A stretch of DNA of 64,000 bases from Bosea sp. NBC_00550 (GTDB lineage: Bacteria > Pseudomonadota > Alphaproteobacteria > Rhizobiales > Beijerinckiaceae). How positions within the stretch are numbered: position 1 is the stretch's first letter; each line of letters starts with the position of its first letter. Both the position numbers and the translations under genes were made by a program. The stretch covers positions 2,946,001 through 3,010,000 of the forward strand of contig NZ_CP102772.1 of NCBI RefSeq assembly GCF_026020075.1, given 5' to 3'. This document shows positions 25,127-34,312 of the stretch, piece by piece. The notes under the pieces were generated by a model. That model made no database searches, was not told where the DNA came from, and was given only the letters and a program-made list of their open reading frames with translations.

Positions 25127-25888
25127 ATGGCGCAGGGCTTGGCGCGGGACTTGGCAGCAGGGCTCGGCCCCAAGACATCGAGCCTTGCGCCGATCGATCG
25201 ACGAGGGGGACGAAGCAACGTGCTGGGCAGGATTCTCGGCCTCTGCTTCAAGTTCGCCTTCTGGCTGCTGCTGATCCTCATCGCTGCGATCGTGCTCTAT
25301 CGCTTCGTGCCCGCGCCTTCGACGCTGATGCTCGGCCGCTGGCTGACGCTGCGCTCCGTCGAGCGCGAATGGGTGCCGCTGGCCCAGATCTCGCCGAATC
25401 TGATCCGCGCCGTCATCGCGTCGGAGGACCAGCGCTTCTGCAGCCATCGCGGTGTCGACTGGATCGAGCTCAATGCTGTTATGGAGGACGAGGACGGGCC
25501 CAGCCGCGGCGCCTCGACGCTGACCATGCAGACGGCCAAGAACGTCTTCCTCTGGCCCGGCCGCTCCTATATCCGCAAGGGGCTGGAAATCCCGCTGGCG
25601 ATGGCGATCGATTTCGCCTGGGGCAAGCCGCGCGTCATCGAGGTCTATCTCAACGTCGCCGAATGGGGCGAAGGCCTGTTCGGGGCGGAAGCCGCCGCGC
25701 AGCGCTATTTCGGCAAGCCGGCCGCGCGCCTGACCACGGCCGAGGCCGCGCGCCTCGCCGCCGCGCTGCCGAACCCGCTTCTGCGTGACCCGGCGAAGCC
25801 GAATCGCGCCCTGCAGTCCGCCGCTGCCCGCACGCAGCGCCGGGTCGGCCAGCTGGGTACGCTGGGAGACTGCGCCGTACCCGGCTGA
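25127..25888 (+). CDS. mtgA: Monofunctional biosynthetic peptidoglycan transglycosylase
   Basis: 253 residues. One N-terminal membrane helix at about residues 40-60 (FAFWLLLILIAAIVLYRF) anchors a GT51 glycosyltransferase domain. The catalytic glutamate is E100 in IASEDQRFCSHRG; RGASTLTMQTAKNVFLWPGR and IEVYLNVAEWGEG follow, with the second catalytic glutamate in the YLNVAEWG region. It polymerises lipid II into glycan chains at the inner membrane. Length is normal for MtgA. A shorter start is possible since the first 30 residues precede the membrane helix. Confidence 0.95.
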   Translation: MAQGLARDLAAGLGPKTSSLAPIDRRGGRSNVLGRILGLCFKFAFWLLLILIAAIVLYRFVPAPSTLMLGRWLTLRSVEREWVPLAQISPNLIRAVIASEDQRFCSHRGVDWIELNAVMEDEDGPSRGASTLTMQTAKNVFLWPGRSYIRKGLEIPLAMAIDFAWGKPRVIEVYLNVAEWGEGLFGAEAAAQRYFGKPAARLTTAEAARLAAALPNPLLRDPAKPNRALQSAAARTQRRVGQLGTLGDCAVPG

Positions 25889-26041
25889 TCCGGCCTTAAT
25901 CGCTAGAAATCCGGATTCGGCACTAGCCATCGGCACCTCGAGCGTGTATGGGCAACGCCTCACGAGATTGATCCGTCGCCGTGGCGGAGGCGTGGCTTTG
26001 GCAAGCCTGCGCGTTCGGACGGCGGCACGATGGAGAGTACA

Positions 26042-26227
26042 ATGGCCGTTCCGAAGAGAAAGACGTCGCCGTCGAAGCGTGGCATGCGCCGCTCGGCCGA
26101 CGCGCTGAAGCAGCCCACCTATATCGAAGACAAGAACTCCGGCGAGCTGCGCCGTCCGCACCATGTCGACCTGAAGAGCGGCATGTATCGCGGCCGCCAG
26201 GTGCTGAAGGTCAAGGCCGACGCCTGA
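26042..26227 (+). CDS. rpmF: 50S ribosomal protein L32
   Basis: 61 residues from the ATG at 26042 ([20 protein letters not shown]), with GGAG upstream at the end of the preceding leader. It matches the alphaproteobacterial L32, which lacks the zinc cysteines and ends in a [17 protein letters not shown] tail. The order mtgA-rpmF is common in this bacterial order. A strong terminator lies 52 bp downstream. Confidence 0.97.
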   Translation: MAVPKRKTSPSKRGMRRSADALKQPTYIEDKNSGELRRPHHVDLKSGMYRGRQVLKVKADA

Positions 26228-26278
26228 GGCGTTCCGGCCAGGTGCGGTAGCGATGCCGCTCCCCCGACAGAAGACGTG

Positions 26279-26305
26279 AACCGGCCGAGAGGCCGGTTTT
26301 TCTTT
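26279..26305 (+). terminator. Intrinsic terminator of rpmF
   Basis: AACCGGCC, loop GAGA, GGCCGGTT, then TTTCTTT. An 8-bp perfect stem with a stable tetraloop and a T-rich tract, 52 bp after rpmF. Confidence 0.88.
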
Positions 26306-26323
26306 GCCTTGTAAGTGTCTGAG

Positions 26324-26527
26324 TCAGGCGCGGAGGCGCGGCATCCGGCGTGCGGGCACGAGCTGCGCCGCCGCCCGATAACATCCCGCAGCCGATTGGG
26401 GCGTCGCCTTCCCCCGGCGTGCGAAGGGGCCGATTTCCGCCCGTGCCGCGGCGGCCTGCAAAAGCACAAGCGCAGATGCGTTGGTGCTGACCGCACCCTG
26501 CTCCGGCCAAACGCGGGCCTCTGCCAT
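26324..26527 (-). CDS. Possible small hypothetical protein
   Basis: 67 residues, Ala/Arg-rich (MAEARVWPEQGAVSTNASAL, then LLQAAAARAEIGPFARRG). A GGAG lies 8 bp before the ATG, which makes translation credible. No domain, signal peptide or homologue is recognised, and it is otherwise the only coding candidate in the 390-bp gap between rpmF and the EAL gene. Moderate to low confidence. Confidence 0.33.
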   Translation of the reverse strand: MAEARVWPEQGAVSTNASALVLLQAAAARAEIGPFARRGKATPQSAAGCYRAAAQLVPARRMPRLRA

Positions 26528-26700
26528 GTATCACTCCGGCACACACAACTTGTGACGGAGCTCAGGCTGCAAATCATTGGCCAGACTTAACGCCCCATTA
26601 ATCGGAATGACCGCATCGTTTCGAAGCACTTCCCATCATCCGGACAGGGCGACGAAGCACCAGAACGGCGCGGCGTGGGCTGTCTTTCCGAGGCCGAGCG

Positions 26701-28392
26701 ATGCCCACCCCCTCGATCTTCAGCTTCCAGAATGGCGGCCCGGTTGATCCTCGCAGCATCCTCTCCTCGATCGGTGAAGTCGTTTACGGCTGGGACGTCC
26801 AGAGCGACTCCCTGAGCTGGGGCCCGAATGTCGCGGATGTGCTGGGTCCGATTCCGGCCACGGTGCTGGCGCGCGGCCTCGCCTTCGCCGGGCTGGTCGA
26901 GCCGGGCAGCGGCCCGAGCCGCTATGACGCGATCTTCGGCTCCAGCGAGCACGACCATGGCGACGGCGTGATCTACCGGACCCGCTACGCCATCGACCTC
27001 GCCGGCCGCAAGATGTGGGCCGAGGACACCGGCCGCTGGTTCACCGGCAGCGACGGCCGCCCGGCCAGTGCGCGTGGCGTCGTGAGGCTGGAGCGCGCCG
27101 CCAGGGCCGACGAGCTGGAGCAGCTAGGCAACGAGCTCTGCGACCGCCCCGCCTTGCTGGAGCACATCGATGCGGCGCTCAAGGAGCACCTCTCGGCCGA
27201 GCGGCCGGTCGTCGTGCTCGTCGCGGCGATCGACGAGCTCGCGCGCCTCAACGACGATTTCGGCCATGAGGCCACCGACGAGATCATCAGCACCGTGCAT
27301 GAGCGGCTGCGCTCGGTCACGCGCCGCCGCGACCATCTCGTCCGCTATGCCGGCAACAGCTTCGCCATCTTGCTCGTCGGCTGCCCGCAGGACCAGATCG
27401 AATCGGCGGCCCGCCGCTTCATCAAGATCGTCGCCCAATCGGCGATCGAGACCGCGCGCGGCATCGCGCTCGTCCGGCTGCGCGTCGGCGCCGCCAGCGC
27501 CCCCGAGCTGGGCAACCATGGCGGCTCGCTGCTGGCCGCGGCCGAGGGAGCGCTCGCGACGGCGCGTGCCGGCGCGATCGATACCGCCGTGACCGCCAAG
27601 CCGCGCCCGCGTCGCGACACGGCCGGCGATCAGGTCGGTTTCGACGTGCAGGCCATCGCGGCGCTGAACGAGAGGCGGGTGCGCCTCGCCCTCCAGCCCG
27701 TCGTCAGAACCTGCTCACGCGAGCCCGCCTTCCACGAAGCACTGATGCGGGTCGGCCAGGGCGATACCGGGCTTTATTTCGCCTCGGCCGAGCTGGTTCC
27801 GATGCTGGAACGGCGCGGCCTCGTGCGGCTGTTCGACCATCGCGTGCTCGAGCTCGCCATGGACATGCTGCAGGACGACCCGGACCTCGTGCTGTCCGTC
27901 AACGTCTCACCGCGCTCGCTCACCGACCCCGAATGGCTCGATGCCTTCGTCGCCTGCACCACTGCGGCCACAGACGCGGCATCCCGCCTGATCGTCGAGG
28001 TCACCGAGACCGCGACGATCGAGAACCCGACGCGGATGGGCAAGCTGCTCGGACGCATCAAGGAACAGGGCGCGCGCATCGCGATCGACGATTTCGGCGC
28101 CGGCCATACCTCGCTGCGCCACCTGCGCGCCTTCCCGATCGACATCCTCAAGATCGACGGCGCCTTCACCCAGAATCTGCGGCGTTCGACCGATGACCGC
28201 TTCTATGTCCGCACGCTCATCGACCTCGCCGGCCATCTCGGCGTCGAGACGGTGGCGGAATGGGTCGATGACGAGATGCAGGCCGCCATGCTGCGCGACT
28301 GGGGCGTCACCTATCTGCAGGGGCACCTCGTCGGCCGGGCCGAGCTGCATGCGCCTTCGCAGCATGTGCGCCGGAGACTGGCCGCGGGCTGA
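26701..28392 (+). CDS. PAS-like, degenerate GGDEF, EAL protein; probable c-di-GMP phosphodiesterase
   Basis: 563 residues, no membrane segment. A PAS-like sensor covers about residues 15-130 (GEVVYGWDVQSDSLSWGPN). The GGDEF domain (about 150-295) has A217-G-N-S-F221 in place of GGDEF, so cyclase activity is unlikely. The EAL domain (about 315-555) keeps catalytic residues: E346 (HEALMR), N401 (NVSP), E433/E436 (VEVTET), D463-D464 (IDDFGAGHTS), K484 (LKIDG), E516/E520 (ETVAEW) and Q540 (LQGHLVG). It would hydrolyse c-di-GMP, with the degenerate domain perhaps sensing GTP. Target processes (motility, biofilm) are unknown. Confidence 0.9.
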   Translation: MPTPSIFSFQNGGPVDPRSILSSIGEVVYGWDVQSDSLSWGPNVADVLGPIPATVLARGLAFAGLVEPGSGPSRYDAIFGSSEHDHGDGVIYRTRYAIDLAGRKMWAEDTGRWFTGSDGRPASARGVVRLERAARADELEQLGNELCDRPALLEHIDAALKEHLSAERPVVVLVAAIDELARLNDDFGHEATDEIISTVHERLRSVTRRRDHLVRYAGNSFAILLVGCPQDQIESAARRFIKIVAQSAIETARGIALVRLRVGAASAPELGNHGGSLLAAAEGALATARAGAIDTAVTAKPRPRRDTAGDQVGFDVQAIAALNERRVRLALQPVVRTCSREPAFHEALMRVGQGDTGLYFASAELVPMLERRGLVRLFDHRVLELAMDMLQDDPDLVLSVNVSPRSLTDPEWLDAFVACTTAATDAASRLIVEVTETATIENPTRMGKLLGRIKEQGARIAIDDFGAGHTSLRHLRAFPIDILKIDGAFTQNLRRSTDDRFYVRTLIDLAGHLGVETVAEWVDDEMQAAMLRDWGVTYLQGHLVGRAELHAPSQHVRRRLAAG

Positions 28393-28508
28393 CGCGACGG
28401 CGTGGCCACACGGAGGAAGAAGGCACGCCACGCTGGCGGCTCTTCAACATCCGGCTTCAGCCATGCTCCGGGTCGGAGGCGCCCGTCGAGCGCCCCCGGA
28501 TGGTCGCG

Positions 28509-29174
28509 TCAATTGGCAGCGAAGCAGTAAAACAGCCCGGCGCTGCCCGTGCTTTTCAGCGCATCGGGGCTGCATCCGCCGCGCGAAAGATGGGACATGT
28601 TCCAGGATTTCGAGGGCGGCGTTTCGTCGAGACCCGAGCGATCATGGTGGCCGAGCATCACCGCGCCCTCGGCGCCGCTTCTGGTATAGTTGCCGCAGGT
28701 ACGATCCTCGCCTGGGCCGAACGCAGTGCCGTCGGCTTGCGAGCCCGTCAGCATATCGTGCTCATTGGGCGTGTCGCCGCGGCCTTTGACCGTTTCTCCT
28801 TTCTCGTTGAGCGCAGTCTGCTTCGTGAGATTGGTTGCGGCGCCATGCAGGTCGGCGACACTGCTGGCGATCACGGCGCCCTTGGCATTTCGCCACGGAC
28901 CGGCGCCGATACGGTCACGCGCATTGACGGCGGCCACCCCGCCGGCCGCTTGCGTCGACATATAGGCCCGCCAGGTCTTGCTGCCGGCACCGACGGCCTG
29001 GGCGAGGCGCTGGCAGATCGCATCCGCACCTGCGAGGCCGCCCAGATCGGCCCCCTTCCCCGAGCCGCTGCTCGTGACGAAAAAAGTCATCTCGCTTGTC
29101 TGGGCTTGCGCTGCGCCGGCAGCGAGCGCCAGAAACCCTGCGGCGGCGACCAGCTCGATACACGCTATGCGCAT
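28509..29174 (-). CDS. Secreted lectin-like protein of unknown function
   Basis: 221 residues from the ATG at 29174, with GGAGGA upstream; the adjoining GTG at 29177 is less likely. Signal peptide at residues 1-25 (LVAAAGFLALAAGAAQAQ). The mature part starts TFFVTSSGSGKGADLGGLAG and holds cysteines in ADAICQRL, DRTCGNYTR, SRGGCSP and FYCFAAN, consistent with disulfides in the periplasm or outside. Similar Hyphomicrobiales proteins are annotated lectin or hypothetical. The pattern resembles C-type-lectin-like or endostatin-like folds; I cannot assign a ligand. Confidence 0.82.
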   Translation of the reverse strand: MRIACIELVAAAGFLALAAGAAQAQTSEMTFFVTSSGSGKGADLGGLAGADAICQRLAQAVGAGSKTWRAYMSTQAAGGVAAVNARDRIGAGPWRNAKGAVIASSVADLHGAATNLTKQTALNEKGETVKGRGDTPNEHDMLTGSQADGTAFGPGEDRTCGNYTRSGAEGAVMLGHHDRSGLDETPPSKSWNMSHLSRGGCSPDALKSTGSAGLFYCFAAN

Positions 29175-29568
29175 CACTTCGTCCTCCCGTTCATGACCTT
29201 GTTCTTGGATACGCCTCGTCCGGTTTCCCCTCGATACCCGGTGGCTGGCCGGAATTGTCTAACACATCCACGGTTCGGGAGCGGAATCGCTACGTCACCC
29301 AAGGCCTGTTACAGACCTCGGATGAGTGCGCAGAGGCGCTTTGGCGGGCGTATTGCCTGCAATGTCTGTTGCGCCGCAATATCGAGACGGTTTAAAGGAT
29401 GGGCCATAAACTCGGACCCGGTGAAATCCCGGGTGGCTCTTCCGGCCGCCGATCCGCCGGACAACGCAATCACGGACAGTTTCGGTCTCGGCCTCCGCCG
29501 GACTTCCGAGTTTGCGCGCCTCGTCCGCCACACCTGCCGGCGGGGCCTCGAAGGCTTCATTCTTCACT
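29175..29568. other. Non-coding divergent promoter region
   Basis: About 390 bp between the divergent lectin-like and SulP genes, slightly A/T-richer than its surroundings. No open frame with coding character and no palindromic repeat. It should hold both promoters, but I see no clear hexamers. Confidence 0.5.
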
Positions 29569-31044
29569 ATGGCAATCTCTCATCTTCGCAACGAATGGGC
29601 GCCCAACGTCACGCGTGAGCTGCTGGCCGGTACGGTCGTCGCGCTCGCTTTGATTCCCGAGGCGACCGCGTTTTCGATCATCGCCGGGGTCGATCCGAAG
29701 ATTGGTCTATACGCCTCCTTCTGCATCGCCGTCGTCTCGGCGTTCGCGGGTGGGCGGCCGGCGATGATCTCTGCCGCGACCGGCGCCATGGCGCTGGTCA
29801 TGGTCACGTTGGTCAAGCAGCACGGCGTGCAGTACCTCTTCGCCGCAACAATCCTGACGGGCTTCTTTCAGATTGTTGCCAGCGTCCTGAAGCTCGGAAA
29901 CCTCATGCGCTTCGTTTCGCTCTCGGTCGTGACCGGCTTCGTCAATGCGCTTGCGATCCTGATCTTCCTCGCGCAGATGCCGGAACTGATCGGCCGAGGA
30001 CCGACTGTCTATGCGATGACGGGTATCGGCCTCGCGATGATCTATCTTCTGCCGCGGATCACGAAAGCCGTTCCATCCGCGCTGGTGACCATCGTTCTGC
30101 TCACCGCCGTGTCGATATATTTCGGCTTCGATATCCGCACGGTCGGCGACATGGGCGCGTTGCCCAGCGAACTGCCATTCTTCGCAATCCCACAGGTGCC
30201 GCTCACCGTCGAGACGCTTCAGATCATCACGCCTTATGCGCTGACCCTGGCTATGGTCGGTCTCCTGGAGAGCCTGATGACGGCTGCGATCGTTGACGAG
30301 ATGACCGACACGACCTCCGACAAGAACCGGGAATGCGCCGGACAGGGCGCCGCGAACATCGTCGCCGGTCTGTTCGGAGGCATGGCGGGGTGCGCCATGA
30401 TCGGCCAGTCGGTCATCAACGTCTCGTCCGGCGGGCGTGGCCGGCTCTCGACCCTGTGGGCCGGCGCCTTCCTGCTCTTCCTGATCGTCGTGCTCGGTCG
30501 CTATGTCGCGCAGATTCCAATGGCGGCGCTCGTCGCGGTGATGGTCATGGTTTCGATCAACACGTTCCAGTGGGGATCCCTACGGTCTCTTCTGGTGCAT
30601 CCGAAGAGCTCCAGCTTCGTCATGCTCGGCACGGTCGCCGTCGTCGTCTGGACACATGATCTGGCGAAGGGCGTTCTGTTCGGCGTGATCCTCAGCGGAC
30701 TGTTCTTTGCCCATAAGGTGACGCACTTCTTCGCCGTCGAAGCCGATCGGCAAGGGGACACCACGGTCTATCGCGTGACGGGGCAGATCTTCTTCGCGAC
30801 GGCGGAGGCTTTCCACTCGGCGTTCGATTTTCGGCAGGAGGAGGTCCGACGCGTCGTGATCGATCTCAGCGCCGCGCATTTCTGGGACATCAGCGCGATC
30901 CACGCTCTCGATCGGGTTGTGCTGAAGTTCCGTCACCACGACGTCGCGGTCGATACCGTCGGAATGAACAACGCTACGGCAACCATGGTCGAGCGTCTCG
31001 CTGTGCATGACAAGGAAGGGACCAAGCTCGCTCCCGGCCATTGA
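29569..31044 (+). CDS. SulP/SLC26 family anion transporter with STAS domain
   Basis: 491 residues from the ATG at 29569 ([20 protein letters not shown]). The SulP entry [20 protein letters not shown] is typical (GLVALPQA-like motif), with [20 protein letters not shown] and [20 protein letters not shown] following. Membrane domain to about residue 385; a short STAS domain covers the last 90 residues ([20 protein letters not shown], then [20 protein letters not shown]). Relatives carry sulfate, bicarbonate or other anions; this short form is often annotated as sulfate permease. Third codon positions are less G/C-biased than in neighbours. Substrate is unknown. Confidence 0.93.
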   Translation: MAISHLRNEWAPNVTRELLAGTVVALALIPEATAFSIIAGVDPKIGLYASFCIAVVSAFAGGRPAMISAATGAMALVMVTLVKQHGVQYLFAATILTGFFQIVASVLKLGNLMRFVSLSVVTGFVNALAILIFLAQMPELIGRGPTVYAMTGIGLAMIYLLPRITKAVPSALVTIVLLTAVSIYFGFDIRTVGDMGALPSELPFFAIPQVPLTVETLQIITPYALTLAMVGLLESLMTAAIVDEMTDTTSDKNRECAGQGAANIVAGLFGGMAGCAMIGQSVINVSSGGRGRLSTLWAGAFLLFLIVVLGRYVAQIPMAALVAVMVMVSINTFQWGSLRSLLVHPKSSSFVMLGTVAVVVWTHDLAKGVLFGVILSGLFFAHKVTHFFAVEADRQGDTTVYRVTGQIFFATAEAFHSAFDFRQEEVRRVVIDLSAAHFWDISAIHALDRVVLKFRHHDVAVDTVGMNNATATMVERLAVHDKEGTKLAPGH

Positions 31045-31123
31045 TCCGCCCCCGGACCAGTCCCGGCGGCTTGCAGTTCGGCCCCGCTGCAACGGAGCGC
31101 CTCGATCCCCGGTAGCCAATAAA

Positions 31124-31157
31124 AAAGCCGCGCCCTCTCCTGCGAGGGCGCGGCTTT
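31124..31157 (-). terminator. Intrinsic terminator of phaR
   Basis: Perfect 14-bp stem, AAAGCCGCGCCCTC (31124-31137) and GAGGGCGCGGCTTT (31144-31157), 6-base loop. Read on the reverse strand it ends in TTTTTT, 19 bp after the phaR stop. It also serves the convergent SulP gene. Confidence 0.92.
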
Positions 31158-31175
31158 GGAATCGTCGGGATCGGC

Positions 31176-31778
31176 TCAGCGCGTGCGGGAGAGCTTGTCC
31201 AGGCGCTCGCGCATCTCGTTGAGCTCGCGCTTGAGGTCGCCGAGGTCGCCGCTTCCCGCCTGGGCGGCAGGCTTGGCGCCTTCGGCCGCATCCTGCCGGG
31301 CCTGGGCCACCGCCGTGAAGGGGTTGAACAGCCGGAAGGCCTCGGTGAACATCTGCATGTTCGCCCGCGTCTGCGCCTGGATGGCGTCGAGCGCGTTGCC
31401 TCCGAACGGCGTGCCGCCGAAGGCCTTGGCCATCTGGTCGCGGAACTTGTTCTGATCCTTGGTCAAATTCTCCATAGAGAATTCGAGGTATCGCGGCACC
31501 AGCGCCTGCATGCTGTCGCCGTAGAACCGGATGAGCTGGCGCAGGAAAGCGATCGGTAGCAGATTCTGGCCGTCCTTTGCTTCCTCGTCGAAGATGATCT
31601 GTGCCAGCACCGAGCGCGTGATGTCCTCTCCGGACTTCGCGTCGTAGACCACGAAATCTTCGCCGCCGCGTACCAGGCCGGCGAGATCCTCAAGAGTGAC
31701 GTAGGAGCTGGTGCCCGTGTGGTAGAGACGCCGGTTGGCGTATTTCTTGATGACGGTCGGTTCTTTATCGGTGGCCAT
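31176..31778 (-). CDS. phaR: Polyhydroxyalkanoate synthesis repressor PhaR
   Basis: 200 residues from the ATG at 31778 (MATDKEPTVIKKYANRRLYH). PHB/PHA accumulation regulator DNA-binding domain at residues 8-70 (VIKKYANRRLYHTGTSSYVT, then LEDLAGLV), followed by the PhaR accumulation domain (ITRSVLAQIIFDEEAKDGQN). The C-terminus is a coiled coil (LKRELNEMRERLDKLSRTR). PhaR represses phasin and PHB genes and leaves DNA when it binds polymer. It is divergent from phaA/phaB, and the 311-bp shared region may carry its operator. Confidence 0.94.
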   Translation of the reverse strand: MATDKEPTVIKKYANRRLYHTGTSSYVTLEDLAGLVRGGEDFVVYDAKSGEDITRSVLAQIIFDEEAKDGQNLLPIAFLRQLIRFYGDSMQALVPRYLEFSMENLTKDQNKFRDQMAKAFGGTPFGGNALDAIQAQTRANMQMFTEAFRLFNPFTAVAQARQDAAEGAKPAAQAGSGDLGDLKRELNEMRERLDKLSRTR

Positions 31779-32089
31779 CAGATCCTTCTTGACGTTGATC
31801 CGCGGCCACTGGTGATCCCGGCGTGCTCGGCGGAGCGGTCTCCCTGTCATGACGATAGCCTGTCGGTGCTGCACCGCAAGCTCTTTGAGCGCGCAGTGCA
31901 AAAATCTGTCGAAAGTGAGATGCGGCCCCTGCCTTCCGGCGTTGCCCACAGCTCCGTGTCCCGCTTCAATCCCGGAAATCGCTGCCCGCCCGTCTTGACG
32001 GCGTCGCGGCGGACTTCGAAGGTGGCGATGAGCGGCTGAACCGGCGGGAGCGGTGCGGCGGCAGTAACAACAAAGCGAGGACCTCTCTC
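31779..32089. promoter_or_regulatory. Divergent phaR/phaA promoter region with a GGTGC palindrome
   Basis: 311 bp without a gene. It holds GGTGC-T-GCACC (31865-31875) and GCGCAGTGCAAAAA about 25 bp on. PhaR proteins of related bacteria bind TGC-rich sites, so autoregulation here is plausible but unproven. No clear -35/-10 pair is seen. Confidence 0.35.
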
Positions 32090-33268
32090 ATGGCAGACTC
32101 GGATATCGTGATCGTCAGCGCAGCGCGCACGGCGGTTGGCGCCTTCAACGGCGGCTTCGCCAACACTCCCGCCCACGAGCTTGGCGCCATCGCCATCAAG
32201 GAAGCGCTGCGGCGCGCCAAGGTCGACGGTGCCGAGGTCGACGAGCTGGTCATGGGCCAGGTGCTCGCCGCAGGCCAGGGCCAGAACCCGGCCCGCCAGG
32301 CCGCCATGGCTGCCGGCATCCCGCAGGAGAAGACCGCCTGGGGCCTCAACCAGCTCTGCGGCTCGGGCCTGCGCACCGTCGCCATCGGCCTGCAGCAGAT
32401 CGCCAATGGCGATGCCGACATCATCGTCGCCGGCGGCATGGAATCGATGTCGCTCGCCCCGCATGCCTCGCATCTGCGCAACGGCACCAAGATGGGCGAC
32501 ACCAAGTTCGTCGACACCATGATCAAGGACGGGCTCTGGGACGCCTTCCACGGCTACCACATGGGCACGACGGCCGAGAACGTCGCGACCAAGTACCAGA
32601 TCAGCCGCGAGGAGCAGGACCGCTTCGCCGTCGGCTCGCAGAACAAGGCCGAGGCCGCGCAGAAGGCCGGCCGCTTCAAGGACGAGATCGTCCCGGTGAC
32701 GATCGCCTCGCGCAAGGGCGACATCATCGTCGACAGCGACGAGTATCCGCGCCACGGCGCGACGATCGAGGCCATGGCCAAGCTCCGCCCCGCCTTCTCC
32801 AAGGATGGCACGGTGACCGCCGGCAATGCCTCGGGCCTGAATGACGGCGCCGCCGCGCTCGTCGTCATGACCGCCAAGGAAGCCGCCCGCCGCGGCCTGA
32901 CCCCGCTCGCCCGCATCGCCTCCTGGGCGACGGCCGGCGTCGACCCGGCGATCATGGGCACCGGCCCGATCCCCTCGACCCGCAAGGCGCTTGAGAAGGC
33001 CGGCTGGAAGGTCGGCGATCTCGATCTCGTCGAGGCCAACGAGGCCTTTGCCGCGCAGGCGCTGGCGGTCAACAAGGACCTCGGCTGGAACCCCGACATC
33101 GTCAACGTCAACGGCGGCGCCATCGCGATCGGCCACCCGATCGGCGCCTCGGGCGCCCGGGTGCTGGTCACGCTGCTGCACGAGATGGCCAAGCGCGACG
33201 CCAAGAAGGGTCTCGCCACCCTCTGCATCGGCGGCGGCATGGGCGTCGCCATGGCGGTGGAGCGTTGA
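32090..33268 (+). CDS. phaA: Acetyl-CoA acetyltransferase (beta-ketothiolase)
   Basis: 392 residues, normal thiolase II length. It condenses two acetyl-CoA into acetoacetyl-CoA, step one of PHB synthesis. The acylated cysteine is C90 (LNQLCGSG); the base histidine and second cysteine are in [10 protein letters not shown] and [24 protein letters not shown] is also typical. It is followed by a DUF1737 gene and phaB in one run, opposite phaR. AGGACC before the ATG gives a ribosome binding site. Confidence 0.97.
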   Translation: MADSDIVIVSAARTAVGAFNGGFANTPAHELGAIAIKEALRRAKVDGAEVDELVMGQVLAAGQGQNPARQAAMAAGIPQEKTAWGLNQLCGSGLRTVAIGLQQIANGDADIIVAGGMESMSLAPHASHLRNGTKMGDTKFVDTMIKDGLWDAFHGYHMGTTAENVATKYQISREEQDRFAVGSQNKAEAAQKAGRFKDEIVPVTIASRKGDIIVDSDEYPRHGATIEAMAKLRPAFSKDGTVTAGNASGLNDGAAALVVMTAKEAARRGLTPLARIASWATAGVDPAIMGTGPIPSTRKALEKAGWKVGDLDLVEANEAFAAQALAVNKDLGWNPDIVNVNGGAIAIGHPIGASGARVLVTLLHEMAKRDAKKGLATLCIGGGMGVAMAVER

Positions 33269-33284
33269 GGGAAGCGCCTCTCCG

Positions 33285-33500
33285 ATGGCGAAGCGCACCA
33301 CGCTCTATCGCTACCTGACCGGACCCGATGACGCCTCGTTCTGTCATCGGGTCAGCGAGGCGCTGAGCCGCGGCTGGTCGCTCTACGGCCCGCCGTCGCT
33401 CACCTTCGACGCGGCGCAAGGCCGCGTCATCTGCGGCCAGGCCATCATCAAGGACGTGGACGAAGCCTATTCGCCCACACTGAAACTATCTGAACAATAA
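33285..33500 (+). CDS. DUF1737 small protein between phaA and phaB
   Basis: 71 residues from the ATG at 33285, 16 bp after phaA. The pattern YRYLTGPDDASFCHRVSEAL, then GWSLYGPPSLTFDAAQGRVI and CGQAIIKDV, matches DUF1737 proteins. It is cytoplasmic and of unknown function. The spacing to phaA and phaB (42 bp) suggests cotranscription, so a role tied to PHB or acetoacetyl-CoA is possible. Confidence 0.82.
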   Translation: MAKRTTLYRYLTGPDDASFCHRVSEALSRGWSLYGPPSLTFDAAQGRVICGQAIIKDVDEAYSPTLKLSEQ

Positions 33501-33541
33501 CGGCGACAAGCCGCAGGGATTATCCAGAGGGAGATGGGTCT

Positions 33542-34267
33542 ATGGCGAAGGTGGCATTGGTTACGGGCGGCTCGCGGGGCATCGGCGAGGCGATCTCGAA
33601 GGGCCTGAAGGCGGCCGGCTACAACGTCGCGGCGAGCTATGCCGGCAATGACGAGGCCGCGGCCAAGTTCACCGCCGAGACCGGCATCAAGACCTATAAA
33701 TGGGACGTCTCGGACTACGAATCCTGCGTCGCCGGCATCGCCAAGGTCGAGGCCGATCTTGGGCCGGTCGACGTGCTCGTCAACAACGCCGGCATCACGC
33801 GCGACGGCATGTTCCACAAGATGACCAAGGAGCAGTGGGACGCGGTCATCAACACCAACCTCAACTCGCTCTTCAACATGACCCGCCCGGTCTGGGAAGG
33901 CATGCGCGCGCGCAAGTTCGGCCGCGTCATCTGCATCTCGTCGATCAACGGCCAGAAGGGCCAGATGGGCCAGGTCAACTACTCCGCCGCCAAGGCCGGC
34001 GACATCGGCTTCGTCAAGGCACTGGCACAGGAGGGCGCGCGGGCCGGCATCACGGTGAACGCGATCTGCCCCGGCTACATCGCGACCGAGATGGTCAAGG
34101 CGATCGATCCGGCCGTGATCGAGAAGTCGATCCTGCCGCATATCCCGGTCGGGCGCCTCGGCGAGCCCGCGGAAATCGCGCGGGCCGTGGTGTTCCTGGC
34201 CAGCGACGATGCGGGCTTCATCACCGGCTCGACCATCTCGGCCAATGGCGGCCAGTACCTGGCCTGA
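33542..34267 (+). CDS. phaB: Acetoacetyl-CoA reductase (NADPH)
   Basis: 241 residues of the short-chain dehydrogenase family. The nucleotide-binding loop is TGGSRGIGEAI (residues 8-18) and the catalytic residues are S133/S134, Y147 and K151 (NYSAAKAGD). It reduces acetoacetyl-CoA to (R)-3-hydroxybutyryl-CoA for PHB synthase, which is not in the window. It has its own Shine-Dalgarno AGAGGGAGA upstream. Confidence 0.96.
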   Translation: MAKVALVTGGSRGIGEAISKGLKAAGYNVAASYAGNDEAAAKFTAETGIKTYKWDVSDYESCVAGIAKVEADLGPVDVLVNNAGITRDGMFHKMTKEQWDAVINTNLNSLFNMTRPVWEGMRARKFGRVICISSINGQKGQMGQVNYSAAKAGDIGFVKALAQEGARAGITVNAICPGYIATEMVKAIDPAVIEKSILPHIPVGRLGEPAEIARAVVFLASDDAGFITGSTISANGGQYLA

Positions 34268-34277
34268 TCGCCTGGAT

Positions 34278-34302
34278 CCGCCGCTCCACTGCGGGGCGGC
34301 GG
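34278..34302. terminator. Hairpin between convergent phaB and MFS genes
   Basis: CCGCCGC (34278-34284) pairs with GCGGCGG (34296-34302). The stem is G/C-rich but no T tract follows, so termination is uncertain. Confidence 0.3.
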
Positions 34303-34312
34303 CCTTCCCCGC

